Position numbers and translations under genes: made by a program | Assembly (NCBI GenBank): GCA_910585195.1 | Contig: CAJUCX010000003.1 | Span: forward strand, 1 to 64,000 | Direction of reading: 5' to 3' | Source of the DNA: an uncultured Christensenellaceae bacterium | Lineage (GTDB): Bacteria > Bacillota > Clostridia > Christensenellales > CAG-314 | Length of the DNA: 64,000 nt | Shown: piece after piece, positions 22,783-31,966 of the stretch | Layout of the letters: every line of letters starts with the position of its first letter | How positions within the stretch are numbered: the first letter of the stretch is position 1 | Notes under the pieces: generated by a model | Told to the model about the DNA's origin: nothing | The model's database searches: none | The model's input: only the letters and a program-made list of their open reading frames with translations

Positions 22783-24144
22783 TTATTTCAAGAGTTGCGG
22801 CGCGTATTTGTTTACCAAATACTCCAACTCTTCGTCGCCGTATTTGGTTACCCTGCCGTTTGCGTATTCTTTGTCGATATGCTCTTTAATAGGCAACAGT
22901 CTTGAATCGTTTTTGCCGACTACTTCCTTGCCCATAAAGAGATTTATCCAATGGGCAATGCCTGCAATGCCCGACGCGTTGTTAATGCTTACCCTAGGCG
23001 GACGGTTTAATATTTTTTCCGTATCGAAAATGTTGTAAATTTCTTCGTCTTTCATAAGACCGTCGGCGTGCACGCCTGCAAGAGTGGTGTTGAAGTCTTT
23101 GCCAACAAACGGAGTTTTTGACGGAATTTTATATCCTATGACCTTTTGATAATAGTCTGCAATTTCGGTAATAACGCGCGTGTCCATACCGTCGGTAGTT
23201 CCGCGAAGTTGCGCATACTCTATAACCATTGCTTCAAGCGGAGTGTTGCCGGTTCTCTCGCCTATACCCAAAAGCGAGCAGTTTACGCCGCTTGCGCCGT
23301 AAAGCCACGCATAAGCCGAGTTGGTAACCGCTTTGTAAAAATCGTTATGTCCGTGCCATTCTATAAGCGCACTCGGGATTTCCGCATGGAAATGCAAACC
23401 GTGTATTATGCCCGATACGCTTCTCGGCAGACTTGCGCCGACGTAAGGCACGCCGTAGCCCATTGTATCGCACGCGCGGATTTTTATGTCAATGCCGCTT
23501 TCGTCCATAAGTTTTTTAAGTTCGCTGGCAAACGGTACTACAAAACCGTAAAAGTCCGCTCTTGTAATGTCTTCCATATGACAGCGCGGTTTGATGCCTA
23601 CCGACAAAGCGTCTTTAATAATGCCCAAATATTTTTCCAACGCCTGTTTACGGCTCAAACCCAATTTTTTGAAAATATGATAGTCGCTGCAACTTACCAA
23701 AATGCCGCATTCCTTAAAGCCCATTTCTTTGGCAAGCAAAAAGTCCTCTTTTTTGGCTCTTATCCAACCGGTAATTTCAGGAAACTCAAAGCCCAGTTCC
23801 TGACATTTCCTTACGGCTTGCCTATCCTTTTCGCTATATAAAAAGAATTCGCTTTGGCGGATAATGCCCTTTGGTCCGCCGAGTTTATGCAAAAGTTTGA
23901 ACAAATCTACAATTTGCTCTATCGAATACGGCGCGCGCGATTGCTGACCGTCGCGGAAAGTCGTATCGGTTATCCAAATTTCATCAGGTACGCACATAGG
24001 CACGCGTCTGCGGTTGAATGTTACCTTAGGGATTTCTTCATAATTGTAAATATCTCTATATAAATTAGGTTCTTTTACGTCCTGCAACTGATAGTGATAC
24101 AACGGCTCATCAAGCGTATTGAAATGATTGTTAAATTTAAGCAT
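22783..24144 (-). CDS. Re-citrate synthase / isopropylmalate-synthase-like enzyme (453 aa)
   Basis: Acyl-CoA condensing enzyme of the HMGL-like (DRE-TIM) family. Start placed at 24144, where GAGGGG precedes the ATG; upstream in-frame codons lack a site. Motifs: the metal-binding start WITDTTFRDGQQSR, GGPKGIIRQSEFFLY, HMEDITRADFYGFV, ACDTMGYGVPY, EWHGHNDFYKAV (HxH) and ERTGNTPLEAM. The long N-terminal segment (YHYQLQDVKEPNLYRDIYNY...), overall length and lack of the LeuA regulatory domain resemble the Re-citrate synthase described from Clostridium kluyveri. It would feed an incomplete TCA route to glutamate. A homocitrate or isopropylmalate activity is the alternative. Confidence 0.75.
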   Translation of the reverse strand: MLKFNNHFNTLDEPLYHYQLQDVKEPNLYRDIYNYEEIPKVTFNRRRVPMCVPDEIWITDTTFRDGQQSRAPYSIEQIVDLFKLLHKLGGPKGIIRQSEFFLYSEKDRQAVRKCQELGFEFPEITGWIRAKKEDFLLAKEMGFKECGILVSCSDYHIFKKLGLSRKQALEKYLGIIKDALSVGIKPRCHMEDITRADFYGFVVPFASELKKLMDESGIDIKIRACDTMGYGVPYVGASLPRSVSGIIHGLHFHAEIPSALIEWHGHNDFYKAVTNSAYAWLYGASGVNCSLLGIGERTGNTPLEAMVIEYAQLRGTTDGMDTRVITEIADYYQKVIGYKIPSKTPFVGKDFNTTLAGVHADGLMKDEEIYNIFDTEKILNRPPRVSINNASGIAGIAHWINLFMGKEVVGKNDSRLLPIKEHIDKEYANGRVTKYGDEELEYLVNKYAPQLLK

Positions 24145-24355
24145 AAGACCCCTCAAAATTTTAATAATGCAAAGTATATTATTTTTTGTTGTATTTGTCA
24201 ATGTAATCAAAAGCGCAACCGCCGTAATTTTTAAGAATTTATTTTTGCAATTCTTTGATTATATTAAATCAAGTTTTTACACCTAAGTCATAACCCAATA
24301 ATAAGCAAAACACTGTTTGTTTTATTTGCAAAATTAAAAACCGTCGGTGTTTCAA

Positions 24356-24388
24356 GAAAAAACAAAATGCCGCGTGTTTCCACGCGGC
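24356..24388 (-). terminator. Terminator of the collagen-like gene
   Basis: GCCGCGTG, GAAA loop, CACGCGGC, then a T-rich tail on the minus strand. Confidence 0.75.
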
Positions 24389-24431
24389 TTAAAACGATAA
24401 ATATTTTTCAGTCATTTTCTGTACAGGTATA

Positions 24432-25019
24432 TCAAGAAATTACTTCCCAAATTACGTTACTTTGCGAAACGGCGCCGTCGCCCCACACTGCAAAACCGGG
24501 GTCGCCCTTTTCTCCTTTGTCGCCTTTGTCCCCCTTAAAATCGCCGTCGGCAATTTGCTGCGACACTTGCTCGATAAGTTGATTTAGCGCCGTCCGTCCG
24601 TCTTTCAAATCATCAAAAAGCCGCTGCGCCTCTGCCAAAAAGTCTTTGACGAAATGCGTCTGCGTATTTGCGTTTATGCTTGACAACACGGGGAACTCCG
24701 CCGTCTGCGACTTAAAAACTCTGTCGCCGTCTATTGAAACAACCTGCACTTGTGCGTTGCCGCAGCCTGACAGTATGCTGTTTTCCAACTCGTAAACAAG
24801 TTGACCGTCGGAGGGAATTATCGGCGGCGTTACGTATCTTTTGCCGTCAGCGCACTTAAACTCGAAATAATGCTTTGCCGACTGTTCCTGCAACAATGTG
24901 CCGTCGGCTTCAACGCACAGTTGAACGGAAATATTTTCTCCCGAGTTTATGACGGGTATTTCCGTAAGGTGCAACTCGCCGGACTCCGCAAGTTTCGCTT
25001 TCAATTTTTTTAAGGTCAT
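24432..25019 (-). CDS. Orphan phage-baseplate-like protein with collagen repeats (195 aa)
   Basis: Residues 1-115 resemble the N-terminal beta-sandwich of phage upper baseplate proteins (LTEIPVINSGENISVQLC...RYVTPPIIPSDGQLVYELEN). Residues about 120-155 are helical (FLAEAQRLFDDLKDGRTAL) and could form a trimeric coil. Then come Gly-X-Y repeats (GDKGDKGEKGDPG), then a short tip ending AVSQSNVIWEVIS. No other phage structural gene is near. AAGGAG precedes the ATG and it has its own terminator, so it is a free-standing gene, either a prophage relic or a domesticated surface or tail-like fibre. Confidence 0.6.
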   Translation of the reverse strand: MTLKKLKAKLAESGELHLTEIPVINSGENISVQLCVEADGTLLQEQSAKHYFEFKCADGKRYVTPPIIPSDGQLVYELENSILSGCGNAQVQVVSIDGDRVFKSQTAEFPVLSSINANTQTHFVKDFLAEAQRLFDDLKDGRTALNQLIEQVSQQIADGDFKGDKGDKGEKGDPGFAVWGDGAVSQSNVIWEVIS

Positions 25020-25210
25020 TTTATTGCTCCTTGTGTAAATATTGAAGTTTCGCTTCTTTATTGTAACTTACGCGACCGCAAATTCTGCCCCGCCGTGCCA
25101 AATTTTTTATACTTGTGTTTTGATAAAACTGCAATTTTTTGTATTGAAAATATTTAATATTACAATTGATAAACAACTTACAAATAAGTTATCAAAAGGG
25201 GAAAGACATA

Positions 25211-25236
25211 TAAAAAAAGACCTCAACGGTCTTTTT
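25211..25236 (-). terminator. radC operon terminator overlapping the stop codon
   Basis: AAAAAGACC (25214-25222), loop with the radC stop, GGTCTTTTT; T-run on the minus strand. Confidence 0.8.
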
Positions 25237-26002
25237 TGAAGATTTCCAAAACTTGGCTTATATCTTTGCCGACGCCCAAAGGATTGTACTCGGCATTGTA
25301 TTTTTCGTAAAATTTGGAAATATAGCCGTCTCGCGAAAAACTGTAATAATCGTCCTTGCCTATTATCAAGTGTTCCGTCAGCACGACGTCAATGCCGCGC
25401 AGCGCCGTATAAAGCGCTTTGGTAAAAATTATGTCGTCGTTTGACGGATTTACCGAGCCGTTGGGGTGCGAATGCGCAATGACGACCGCAGTTGCCTGCG
25501 CTATAACGCAAAACTCCACGACCTCGCGCAAAGGCACGTTTACTTTGTTTAGCGTACCTTTCCACTTCTTTACGGAAAGTATACTTCCGTCGCTGTCAAG
25601 GCAAATGACGACAAACTCTTCCTTGACGCTGCTTTCCAACAGCGCCTTGCAATAATCCAACGCGTCGCCGAAAAACCGCAGTTTCTTTTTGTTTTCCAAC
25701 TTATCCGCCTGATAGCATCTGAACGCCGCAGGGTAAGTTTTAAGCAAGACGGCGTTTTGTTTGCCCACGCCGTCAACCTTCATAAGTTCTTCGACGGGCG
25801 CGTCGAACACCGCCGACAAACTGCCGAATTTGTCAATCAATGCGTGCGCAATGCCGTTGGTGTTTTTGCGTTTGTTTGCACCGTATAAAATAATTTCTAT
25901 TACTTCGTGCGGAAAAAACGAATCGCTGTCGGCGATAAACTTTTCGCGCATACGCTCGCGATGACCGTCGTGAGGATTTGCTTTGGTAGGTTTTTCGTCC
26001 AT
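25223..26002 (-). CDS. radC: RadC-family JAB domain protein (259 aa)
   Basis: N-terminal helix-hairpin-helix-like region (residues 20-95: HGHRERMREKFI, VEELMKVDGVGKQNAVLLKTYPA). The C-terminal JAB/MPN domain (about 125-235) has the metal motif HSHPNGSVNPSNDD (H-x-H-x10-D). Once called a DNA repair protein; its actual role is unresolved and many copies travel with mobile elements. Here it follows galU by one base and ends in a terminator, so it is the distal gene of a galU-radC transcript. Confidence 0.92.
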   Translation of the reverse strand: MDEKPTKANPHDGHRERMREKFIADSDSFFPHEVIEIILYGANKRKNTNGIAHALIDKFGSLSAVFDAPVEELMKVDGVGKQNAVLLKTYPAAFRCYQADKLENKKKLRFFGDALDYCKALLESSVKEEFVVICLDSDGSILSVKKWKGTLNKVNVPLREVVEFCVIAQATAVVIAHSHPNGSVNPSNDDIIFTKALYTALRGIDVVLTEHLIIGKDDYYSFSRDGYISKFYEKYNAEYNPLGVGKDISQVLEIFKKDR

Positions 26003-26003
26003 A

Positions 26004-26873
26004 TTATTTTACAAGTTGTTTAAGATACTCGGCAAATTTTGCACCGAGGTTTTCGTCGCGCAAACCGTACTCTACCGTTGCTTTTAAGTAACCGAGTTTG
26101 TCGCCCAAGTCATACCTTAAACCCTCGAAGTCATAAGCATAAATGCCATTGGTCTGCGCCTGCAAATTGAGCGCATCGGTAAACTGCAACTCGCCGTTTT
26201 TTGCAACGGAAATTTTACGCAGATAGTCAAAGAAGTCGGCGGAAATTACGTATCTGCCGAGCGCGGCATAAAAACTTGGTGCTTTGTCTACCGCGGGCTT
26301 TTCCACTATGTTTTTAATAAAGAAAGTTCTGTCGTCTTTTTGCTCTACCACGTCGATAGAACCGTACTTGACGATATTTTCCGGCAAGACTTTTTGCACG
26401 CCTATTACCGTCGTGCCGTATTTTTCGTAACAGTCTGCAAGCTGTTTGGTTACGCTGTTGTCGGTGTAAATAAGGTCGTCGCCGTTAAGCACCGCGCCGG
26501 CTTGCCCGTCCAAAAATTCTTCCGCAAGCAACACCGCGCTGCCGCTGCCGTTTGCAACCTTTTGATACGCAAACTTTATGTTTGCCATAGTGCCGATGTC
26601 GTGCAACAACTTTGCTTCCGCATTTTTGCCGTGCTGCGTCAAGAAGTTTTCAAAATCGCCGTCTACGGAAAAATGTTTTTCTATCATAGTTTTGTCGGGA
26701 CTTATGATAATAAGTATGTCTTTTATGCCGGCGTTTACTACTTCGTCAACAATCAACTGCAACGACGGAGTATCCACCACAGGCAGCATCTCCTTCGGGC
26801 ACGCCTTCGTATAAGGCAAAAAGCGTGTGCCGCGTCCTGCCGCAAGTATAATTGCTTTGTTTACTTTCTTCAT
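26004..26873 (-). CDS. galU: UTP-glucose-1-phosphate uridylyltransferase (289 aa)
   Basis: Makes UDP-glucose. Nucleotidyltransferase signature AIILAAGRGTRFLPYTKACPKEMLPVVD (two parts, residues 8-35) with the catalytic Arg and Lys, the DDLIYTD metal-Asp segment, and VEKPAVDKAPS followed by GRYVIS. Length is normal. AGGAG lies upstream of the ATG. It lies directly downstream of the amino-sugar genes glmS and glmM on the same strand, in an envelope-precursor block. Given that the nearby GlmU-like protein lacks its uridylyltransferase half, a broader sugar-1-phosphate specificity is worth considering, but there is no direct evidence for it. Confidence 0.95.
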   Translation of the reverse strand: MKKVNKAIILAAGRGTRFLPYTKACPKEMLPVVDTPSLQLIVDEVVNAGIKDILIIISPDKTMIEKHFSVDGDFENFLTQHGKNAEAKLLHDIGTMANIKFAYQKVANGSGSAVLLAEEFLDGQAGAVLNGDDLIYTDNSVTKQLADCYEKYGTTVIGVQKVLPENIVKYGSIDVVEQKDDRTFFIKNIVEKPAVDKAPSFYAALGRYVISADFFDYLRKISVAKNGELQFTDALNLQAQTNGIYAYDFEGLRYDLGDKLGYLKATVEYGLRDENLGAKFAEYLKQLVK

Positions 26874-26896
26874 TGTTTTCTCCTTTGTTTTATATT

Positions 26897-28678
26897 TTAC
26901 TCTACCGTAACGCTTTTTGCAAGGTTACGCGGCTTGTCGGGATTTATGCCGCGCTCTATGCTCATATAATATGCAAACAACTGCAACGGAATAATTGCCG
27001 ACATCGGCGCAATAAGTCCCGATGAAGACGGCAACTGCAAAAATGCGTCGCACTCTACGTCGTTTTTTGCCTTTTCAAACGGAGTGATGATAACAACCTT
27101 GCCGCCGCGCGCCTGCACTTCGTGAAGGGCGTTGCAGGTTTTTTCCGCCACGTGTCTTTGCGTAACCACCGCGATGACGAGAGCGTTTTTGTCAATCAAC
27201 GCAAGCGTACCGTGTTTAAGCTCGCCCGAGGCAAAACCCTCGCTATGTATGTAAGACACTTCTTTAAGTTTAAGCGTGCCTTCCAAAGCCAATGCATAAT
27301 CCAGCCCCCTGCCTATAAAAAACACCGACTGCTTTTTGCAAAACTCTTTTGCAAGTTTGTGCACCTGCTCGTCGAGCGCAAGGGTCTTTTGCGTCAACTG
27401 CGGCAAACTTTCAATTTCCTTTTTAATGGCGGCAACCGACTTTAAGTCGTCGGACAATACCGTCGCAACGCACAAAAACAACAGTATCTGCGTGAGATAA
27501 CTCTTCGTCGCGGCAACGGCGACTTCCGCCCCCGCCTTTGTATGCAACACCATATCGGCATAGCGCGTAATGGAAGAATGCGCAACGTTTGTTATAACCA
27601 CGACGTCCGCGCCTTTGCTTTTTGCAAGTCTTACGCCTGCGATGGTGTCTGCCGTCTCGCCGCTTTGGCTTACCGCAACCACAACCGTCTTGTCGTCAAT
27701 TATAGGATTTTTGTAACGGAATTCGCTTGCAAGTTCTACCTCCACGGGAACTCTCAACACCGTTTCGAAAATATTTTTGCCCACCAAACACGCATTATAC
27801 GCCGTGCCGCATCCTATCATTACAACTTTATCATTTTTTGAAAAAATGTCAACAACGCCGAGCTTCTTTTCGTCGTTTGCAAAAAATTCTTCCGCTGTAT
27901 ACTGCACCGCCTTAGGAATTTCGTAAATTTCTTTATACATAAAACTTTTGCAGTCGGCTGGCGCAAAATACTCGGTTGCTGTTTTTTCGATTTTGACCGC
28001 CTTTCTATTGCCGTTGCCGTCAAACAGTTTTATGCCCTGCGAGGATACTTCGCCTATTTCGTTGTCTTTAAGATACACCGCTTTGTCGGTATATTGCGAA
28101 AACGCCATACAGTCGCTTGCCACAAAGCACTCTGCGTCGCCTATGCCCACAACAAGCGGACTTTGTTTTTTGACAACGAATATTTTGTCGGGAAAGTCTT
28201 TGCAAAGTATTGCCAATGCAAAAGAGCCTTTAAGTTTTTTCAACGCCGCAGACAGCGCTTTTATCACGTCGCCGTCGTAAACGTCGTCCAAAAATACCGC
28301 GATTGCTTCGCTGTCGGTTTGAGTCAAAAACCTTTTGCCCTTGTTTGCAAGTTGGCTTTTTATAGAAACAAAATTTTCTATAATGCCGTTATGTACTAAT
28401 GTAAATTTTCCGCAGGTGTGCGGGTGCGAATTTACGTCGCTTGGCGCGCCGTGCGTGGCCCAGCGCGTATGACCTATGCCGCAGTTTCCTTCCGTACCTA
28501 TCGTAGCGCTTTCCAACTGACTTACGTAGCCGGCGCGCTTTATGCAATTTATTTTGCCGCAGCCGTCAAACACTGCAAGTCCTGCCGAGTCGTAACCGCG
28601 ATACTCCAAAATTTTAAGCCCTTGTATTATGTAATCCCTTGCTCTTCTTTTGCCGATATATCCTACTATACCGCACAT
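26897..28678 (-). CDS. glmS: Glutamine-fructose-6-phosphate aminotransferase (593 aa)
   Basis: First step of UDP-GlcNAc synthesis. N-terminal Ntn glutaminase: mature nucleophile Cys2 in MCGIVGYIGKR, then ILEYRGYDSAGLAV, GIGHTRWATHG and HNGIIEN. Two SIS domains (about 270-420 and 440-590): VMIGCGTAYNACL, SQSGETADTIAG, HTKAGAEVAVAATKSY, FFIGRGLDYALALEGTLKLKEVSYIHSEGFASGELKHG. C-terminal DKPRNLAKSVTVE is intact. No glmS ribozyme is evident: only 111 bases separate it from glmM upstream, and I do not see the conserved ribozyme core there. Confidence 0.97.
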   Translation of the reverse strand: MCGIVGYIGKRRARDYIIQGLKILEYRGYDSAGLAVFDGCGKINCIKRAGYVSQLESATIGTEGNCGIGHTRWATHGAPSDVNSHPHTCGKFTLVHNGIIENFVSIKSQLANKGKRFLTQTDSEAIAVFLDDVYDGDVIKALSAALKKLKGSFALAILCKDFPDKIFVVKKQSPLVVGIGDAECFVASDCMAFSQYTDKAVYLKDNEIGEVSSQGIKLFDGNGNRKAVKIEKTATEYFAPADCKSFMYKEIYEIPKAVQYTAEEFFANDEKKLGVVDIFSKNDKVVMIGCGTAYNACLVGKNIFETVLRVPVEVELASEFRYKNPIIDDKTVVVAVSQSGETADTIAGVRLAKSKGADVVVITNVAHSSITRYADMVLHTKAGAEVAVAATKSYLTQILLFLCVATVLSDDLKSVAAIKKEIESLPQLTQKTLALDEQVHKLAKEFCKKQSVFFIGRGLDYALALEGTLKLKEVSYIHSEGFASGELKHGTLALIDKNALVIAVVTQRHVAEKTCNALHEVQARGGKVVIITPFEKAKNDVECDAFLQLPSSSGLIAPMSAIIPLQLFAYYMSIERGINPDKPRNLAKSVTVE

Positions 28679-28789
28679 ATATATACCCCGAGCATACTTT
28701 TAATTTTATTTTTTTGCCATATTTTTCTTTACTGAATTCTACTCTTCAAACTGCTTTTGCTGTTTATGGTTTTTCAACCGTAAAATCCG

Positions 28790-30079
28790 TTAAATTCTCA
28801 TTATAATATCCGCCAAGATTTTGCCGACCTGTTCGCCCTTTGCAGCGTCTCTGCACTCGGTCATAATCCTTATTTTAGGCTCCGTGCCGCTTGCGCGCAC
28901 CAAAATTCTGCCGTCAAAGCCGTCGCTCAACTTTGCCACGTTTCTCCATAAATCTTCGTGGTTTATGACAAGCATTTTGTCCGCCACGACCAAATCCAAA
29001 TTAAACTGCGGATAAAGCTGTATATCAGCCAACTGCGACAGTTTGGCTTGCTTGATGACTTTTGCCAACTGCAACGCCGTAAGCACTCCGTCGCCCGTGC
29101 TTAACAAATGCCTTATGATGATATGTCCCGACTGCTCTCCGCCTATCTCCGCGCGGCTTGACGCCATAAGAGCGTTGACGTATTTGTCGCCTATGTCTGC
29201 GTGCAGCAACTTTATGCCGTCGGCTTGCAGAGCCTTTTCCACACCCATATTTGTATGCGAAGTGCCTACCGCGCAGTCGTTTTTGAGCAAACCTTTCTTC
29301 TTGTATTCCTTTGCCAAAATGCAAAGAATCTTGTCGCCGTCTACCACGTTGCCGCACTCGTCCACGGCAATAAGTCTGTCGCCGTCGCCGTCAAAACAAA
29401 AGCCCGCGTCCGCCCCGCACTCGACAACTTTTTTTGCAGCAAACTCGGGGTGCAAAGAACCGCAGTTTCTGTTTATGTTTTTGCCGTCTGCACGGCAAGA
29501 CAGCAAAACCGTCTCCGCCCCTAATGAGGAAAACACCTTCGGCGCGGTTTTGCAGGTTGCGCCGTTGCTGCAATCCAACACGATTTTCAATCCCGACAGG
29601 CTTTCGTCAATGGTATCCGAAAGAAAGTTTCTGTAAATTTCCACCGCTCGCGTCTGCGTATATTTGCCCGTTGCGCAACCGTCCGCAAGCACCGTCGTCG
29701 CCATAAATTTTTCTATACGCTCTTCTTCCTCGTCGGCAAGTTTCACGCCAAGAGAAGAAAAAACCTTTATGCCGTTAAACTCGGGCGGATTGTGCGACGC
29801 GCTTATGACCACACCGAATCGGCAATCCAGCACGTCGGTAAGATATGCAATGCACGGCGTAGGCACTATACCCACGTCTATTACGTCGCAGCCGCCGGAA
29901 AGCGCACCGCTTGCCAAAGAAACCGCCAGCATATCGCCGGATTGTCTTGTATCTCTGCCTATCACTATTTTGTCCGCGCCAGCCTGTGCAAGAGCGTTGC
30001 CGCATTTGAAAGCGAGGTCGGGGGTAATTTGTCTGTTTGCTATTCCTCTTATGCCGTCAGTTCCAAAATAAAGTCCCAT
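28790..30079 (-). CDS. glmM: Phosphoglucosamine mutase (429 aa)
   Basis: Interconverts glucosamine-6-P and glucosamine-1-P. Motifs: GTDGIRGIANRQITPD at the N-terminus, the phosphoserine loop VVISASHNPPEFNGIKVF, metal loop DGDGDRLIAVDE, sugar-binding GGEQSGHIIIRHLLSTGDGV and phosphate-binding RASGTEPKIRIMTE. Length is slightly short of the usual 445. GTAGGAG lies before the ATG, six bases after the stop of the glmU-like gene. It is followed by glmS, so the amino-sugar pathway is contiguous. Confidence 0.97.
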   Translation of the reverse strand: MGLYFGTDGIRGIANRQITPDLAFKCGNALAQAGADKIVIGRDTRQSGDMLAVSLASGALSGGCDVIDVGIVPTPCIAYLTDVLDCRFGVVISASHNPPEFNGIKVFSSLGVKLADEEEERIEKFMATTVLADGCATGKYTQTRAVEIYRNFLSDTIDESLSGLKIVLDCSNGATCKTAPKVFSSLGAETVLLSCRADGKNINRNCGSLHPEFAAKKVVECGADAGFCFDGDGDRLIAVDECGNVVDGDKILCILAKEYKKKGLLKNDCAVGTSHTNMGVEKALQADGIKLLHADIGDKYVNALMASSRAEIGGEQSGHIIIRHLLSTGDGVLTALQLAKVIKQAKLSQLADIQLYPQFNLDLVVADKMLVINHEDLWRNVAKLSDGFDGRILVRASGTEPKIRIMTECRDAAKGEQVGKILADIIMRI

Positions 30080-30085
30080 ATACTC

Positions 30086-31006
30086 CTACTTTTTGTTTGC
30101 TTTGATAGTCGAAGGAAATCTGCCTATAATAAACGAATTGTCGTCCGCGTCGTCCGTTACCGTCGTACCTGCCGCGACAAACACATTGTCGCCCAGTTTA
30201 AGCGGAGCAACTAAATTTGTATTGCAGCCTAAAAAACAGTTGTCGCCTACCGTCGTTTTGTGCTTTTGTTTGCCGTCAAAGTTTGCAAACACAACACCGC
30301 AGCCGATGTTTGTATTTGCGCCGACGTCTGCGTCGCCGATATACGCCAAATGCGCGGACTTTACCCCGTCGCCCAAAAAAGCGTTTTTAACTTCCACAAA
30401 ATTGCCTATTCGGCAACCGTCGCCGATACTTGTATTTGGTCTTACGGAAGCAAACGGACCAACCGTACAGTCGCAGCCTATTTGACAGTCTTGCGCAAAA
30501 GTACTTTTAACAACCGTTCCTTCGCCGACACTGCAATTTTCCAAACAGCAATAAGGATACACAACAGCGTTGCCGCCTATGACGCTATTGCCTTTAATTA
30601 CGTTTGGCGCGTATATTTCCGTCCCCGCGCTTATCTTTACGGTGCCGTCTATAACAAGATTTTGCCTGTCGTGCAAAATGACCCCGCTGTTTGTAATATC
30701 GTCTAAAATAGCGCTTTGCAAAGTTTTTTCTATGTAGGAAAAATTTTTTTCGTTGAGTCTTAAAGACAGGTTGCCGTATTTCAAATTGTCAATCGTTATT
30801 AAAGTGCAGTCCCAGTCTATGCAGATGACGTCGTCGCCGTAAGCGTCGTTTTTGTCCCATATAATAACCTTTTTGAAGTAGGGCGAAAGACGAAGTTTAA
30901 TCCACTCCGCACTTGTATAGCCCAAAATTTTTTTGTCGAATAACCATTGATTTTTGGAATTTGTCTGCACAATGATTGCAAGCGTCATGCGTGAAAAGTC
31001 TTTCAT
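30086..31006 (-). CDS. glmU: GlmU-like protein with only the acetyltransferase half intact (306 aa)
   Basis: Residues about 110-300 form a left-handed beta helix of hexapeptide repeats with the GlmU glucosamine-1-phosphate acetyltransferase signature: ASVRPNTSIGDGCRIGNFVE, catalytic His in KSAHLAYIGDADVGANTNIG, NFDGKQKHKTTVGD, LVAPLKLGDNVFVAAGTTVT. The N-terminal 80-90 residues are a remnant: the UDP-GlcNAc pyrophosphorylase loop GxGTRM and the metal Asp are absent, where normal GlmU has about 230 residues. UTP transfer must come from elsewhere, perhaps a GalU-type enzyme. GGAG precedes the ATG at 31006. It is immediately upstream of glmM. Confidence 0.88.
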   Translation of the reverse strand: MKDFSRMTLAIIVQTNSKNQWLFDKKILGYTSAEWIKLRLSPYFKKVIIWDKNDAYGDDVICIDWDCTLITIDNLKYGNLSLRLNEKNFSYIEKTLQSAILDDITNSGVILHDRQNLVIDGTVKISAGTEIYAPNVIKGNSVIGGNAVVYPYCCLENCSVGEGTVVKSTFAQDCQIGCDCTVGPFASVRPNTSIGDGCRIGNFVEVKNAFLGDGVKSAHLAYIGDADVGANTNIGCGVVFANFDGKQKHKTTVGDNCFLGCNTNLVAPLKLGDNVFVAAGTTVTDDADDNSFIIGRFPSTIKANKK

Positions 31007-31027
31007 ACACGCTCCTTTTGCCGCCGT

Positions 31028-31774
31028 TTACATAATAATGAAAGATACGACAGCCACTACAATCAAATATATGCAGAAAGGTAAAAAATTGTTTGCGCCT
31101 ATTAGTTTTAGTACAAGTTTAATTGCCAAAATGCCGGAAATTGCAGAACTAGCAAATCCGACGGCAAGCAAAAGAAAATCCGCCTGCAACAACGCACCGC
31201 TGCCGAATTTTAATATGCAGCCGCCCAAAATAACGGGTATGCTCATAAGGAAAGCAAAGGAAGTAACCTGTTTTTTATCGCCTTTTGCAACAAGACCGCC
31301 GAATATCGTACTGCCGCTGCGCGACACCCCCGGTACAAGCGCCGCCGCCTGCATAAACCCCATTGCGACGGCGTGTTTTGCCGTTACGTCGCCGTCAAAC
31401 TTTTTTTTCATAAGTCGGTCGCTAACAAACAAAATAACTGCGGTAAACAAAAATGCAAAACCTAAAAATTTGCCGGTAAACAGCGTTTCTATTTCGTCGC
31501 CGAGCAACAGCCCCGCAACCCCCGCGGGAATCGTTGCAAGAATAAGCAAAAACAGTTTGGTAAAAGGCGGACGAAACAAACGCAAAAAATCTTTGAAAAA
31601 CACCGCTATAACCGCAACGAGAGTACCCAAATGCAACACAAGCGTTACGGTGAGGGTATCAACAGACAAATTAAGCAATTTTTGCGCCAATAAAATATGT
31701 CCGCTGCTTGATACAGGCAAAAACTCCGTCAACCCCTGTATAATGCCCAATAAAGCAATCTTAAAAACTTCCAT
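31028..31774 (-). CDS. uppP: Undecaprenyl-diphosphatase (248 aa)
   Basis: Membrane phosphatase recycling the undecaprenyl carrier for wall synthesis; overexpression gives bacitracin resistance. Eight transmembrane helices. Signature ALLGIIQGLTEFLPVSSSGH (residues about 7-26) with the catalytic Glu, His at the end, and the second motif VPGVSRSGSTIFGGL. It lies 21 bases upstream of the glmU-like gene on the same strand, so it is part of an envelope block. Confidence 0.96.
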   Translation of the reverse strand: MEVFKIALLGIIQGLTEFLPVSSSGHILLAQKLLNLSVDTLTVTLVLHLGTLVAVIAVFFKDFLRLFRPPFTKLFLLILATIPAGVAGLLLGDEIETLFTGKFLGFAFLFTAVILFVSDRLMKKKFDGDVTAKHAVAMGFMQAAALVPGVSRSGSTIFGGLVAKGDKKQVTSFAFLMSIPVILGGCILKFGSGALLQADFLLLAVGFASSAISGILAIKLVLKLIGANNFLPFCIYLIVVAVVSFIIM

Positions 31775-31807
31775 AATTACATTGTACCCAACCGCGCCGA
31801 AAACAAA

Positions 31808-31840
31808 ACCGCAAGCATTTTGCCTGCGGTGTAATAATGT
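31808..31840 (-). terminator. Terminator of the DUF5131 gene
   Basis: ACCGCAGGC (31830-31822), loop, GCTTGCGGT (31816-31808), then a T-rich tail on the minus strand; separates it from uppP. Confidence 0.7.
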
Positions 31841-31966
31841 TTCTATTTGGTTTTTATGTTTTAATTAGTGAATTATAATATCTGGTTTTGATAAAGTTCG
31901 GTTGTAAAAATAAATTATTTACAATACGGCAAATTATCGGTTGCATTATGAAAAACACATTTTAAC

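Noticed and set aside
28679..28789. glmS ribozyme upstream of glmS
   Set aside because: The gap is only 111 bases, and I do not see the conserved ribozyme core or cleavage-site context.
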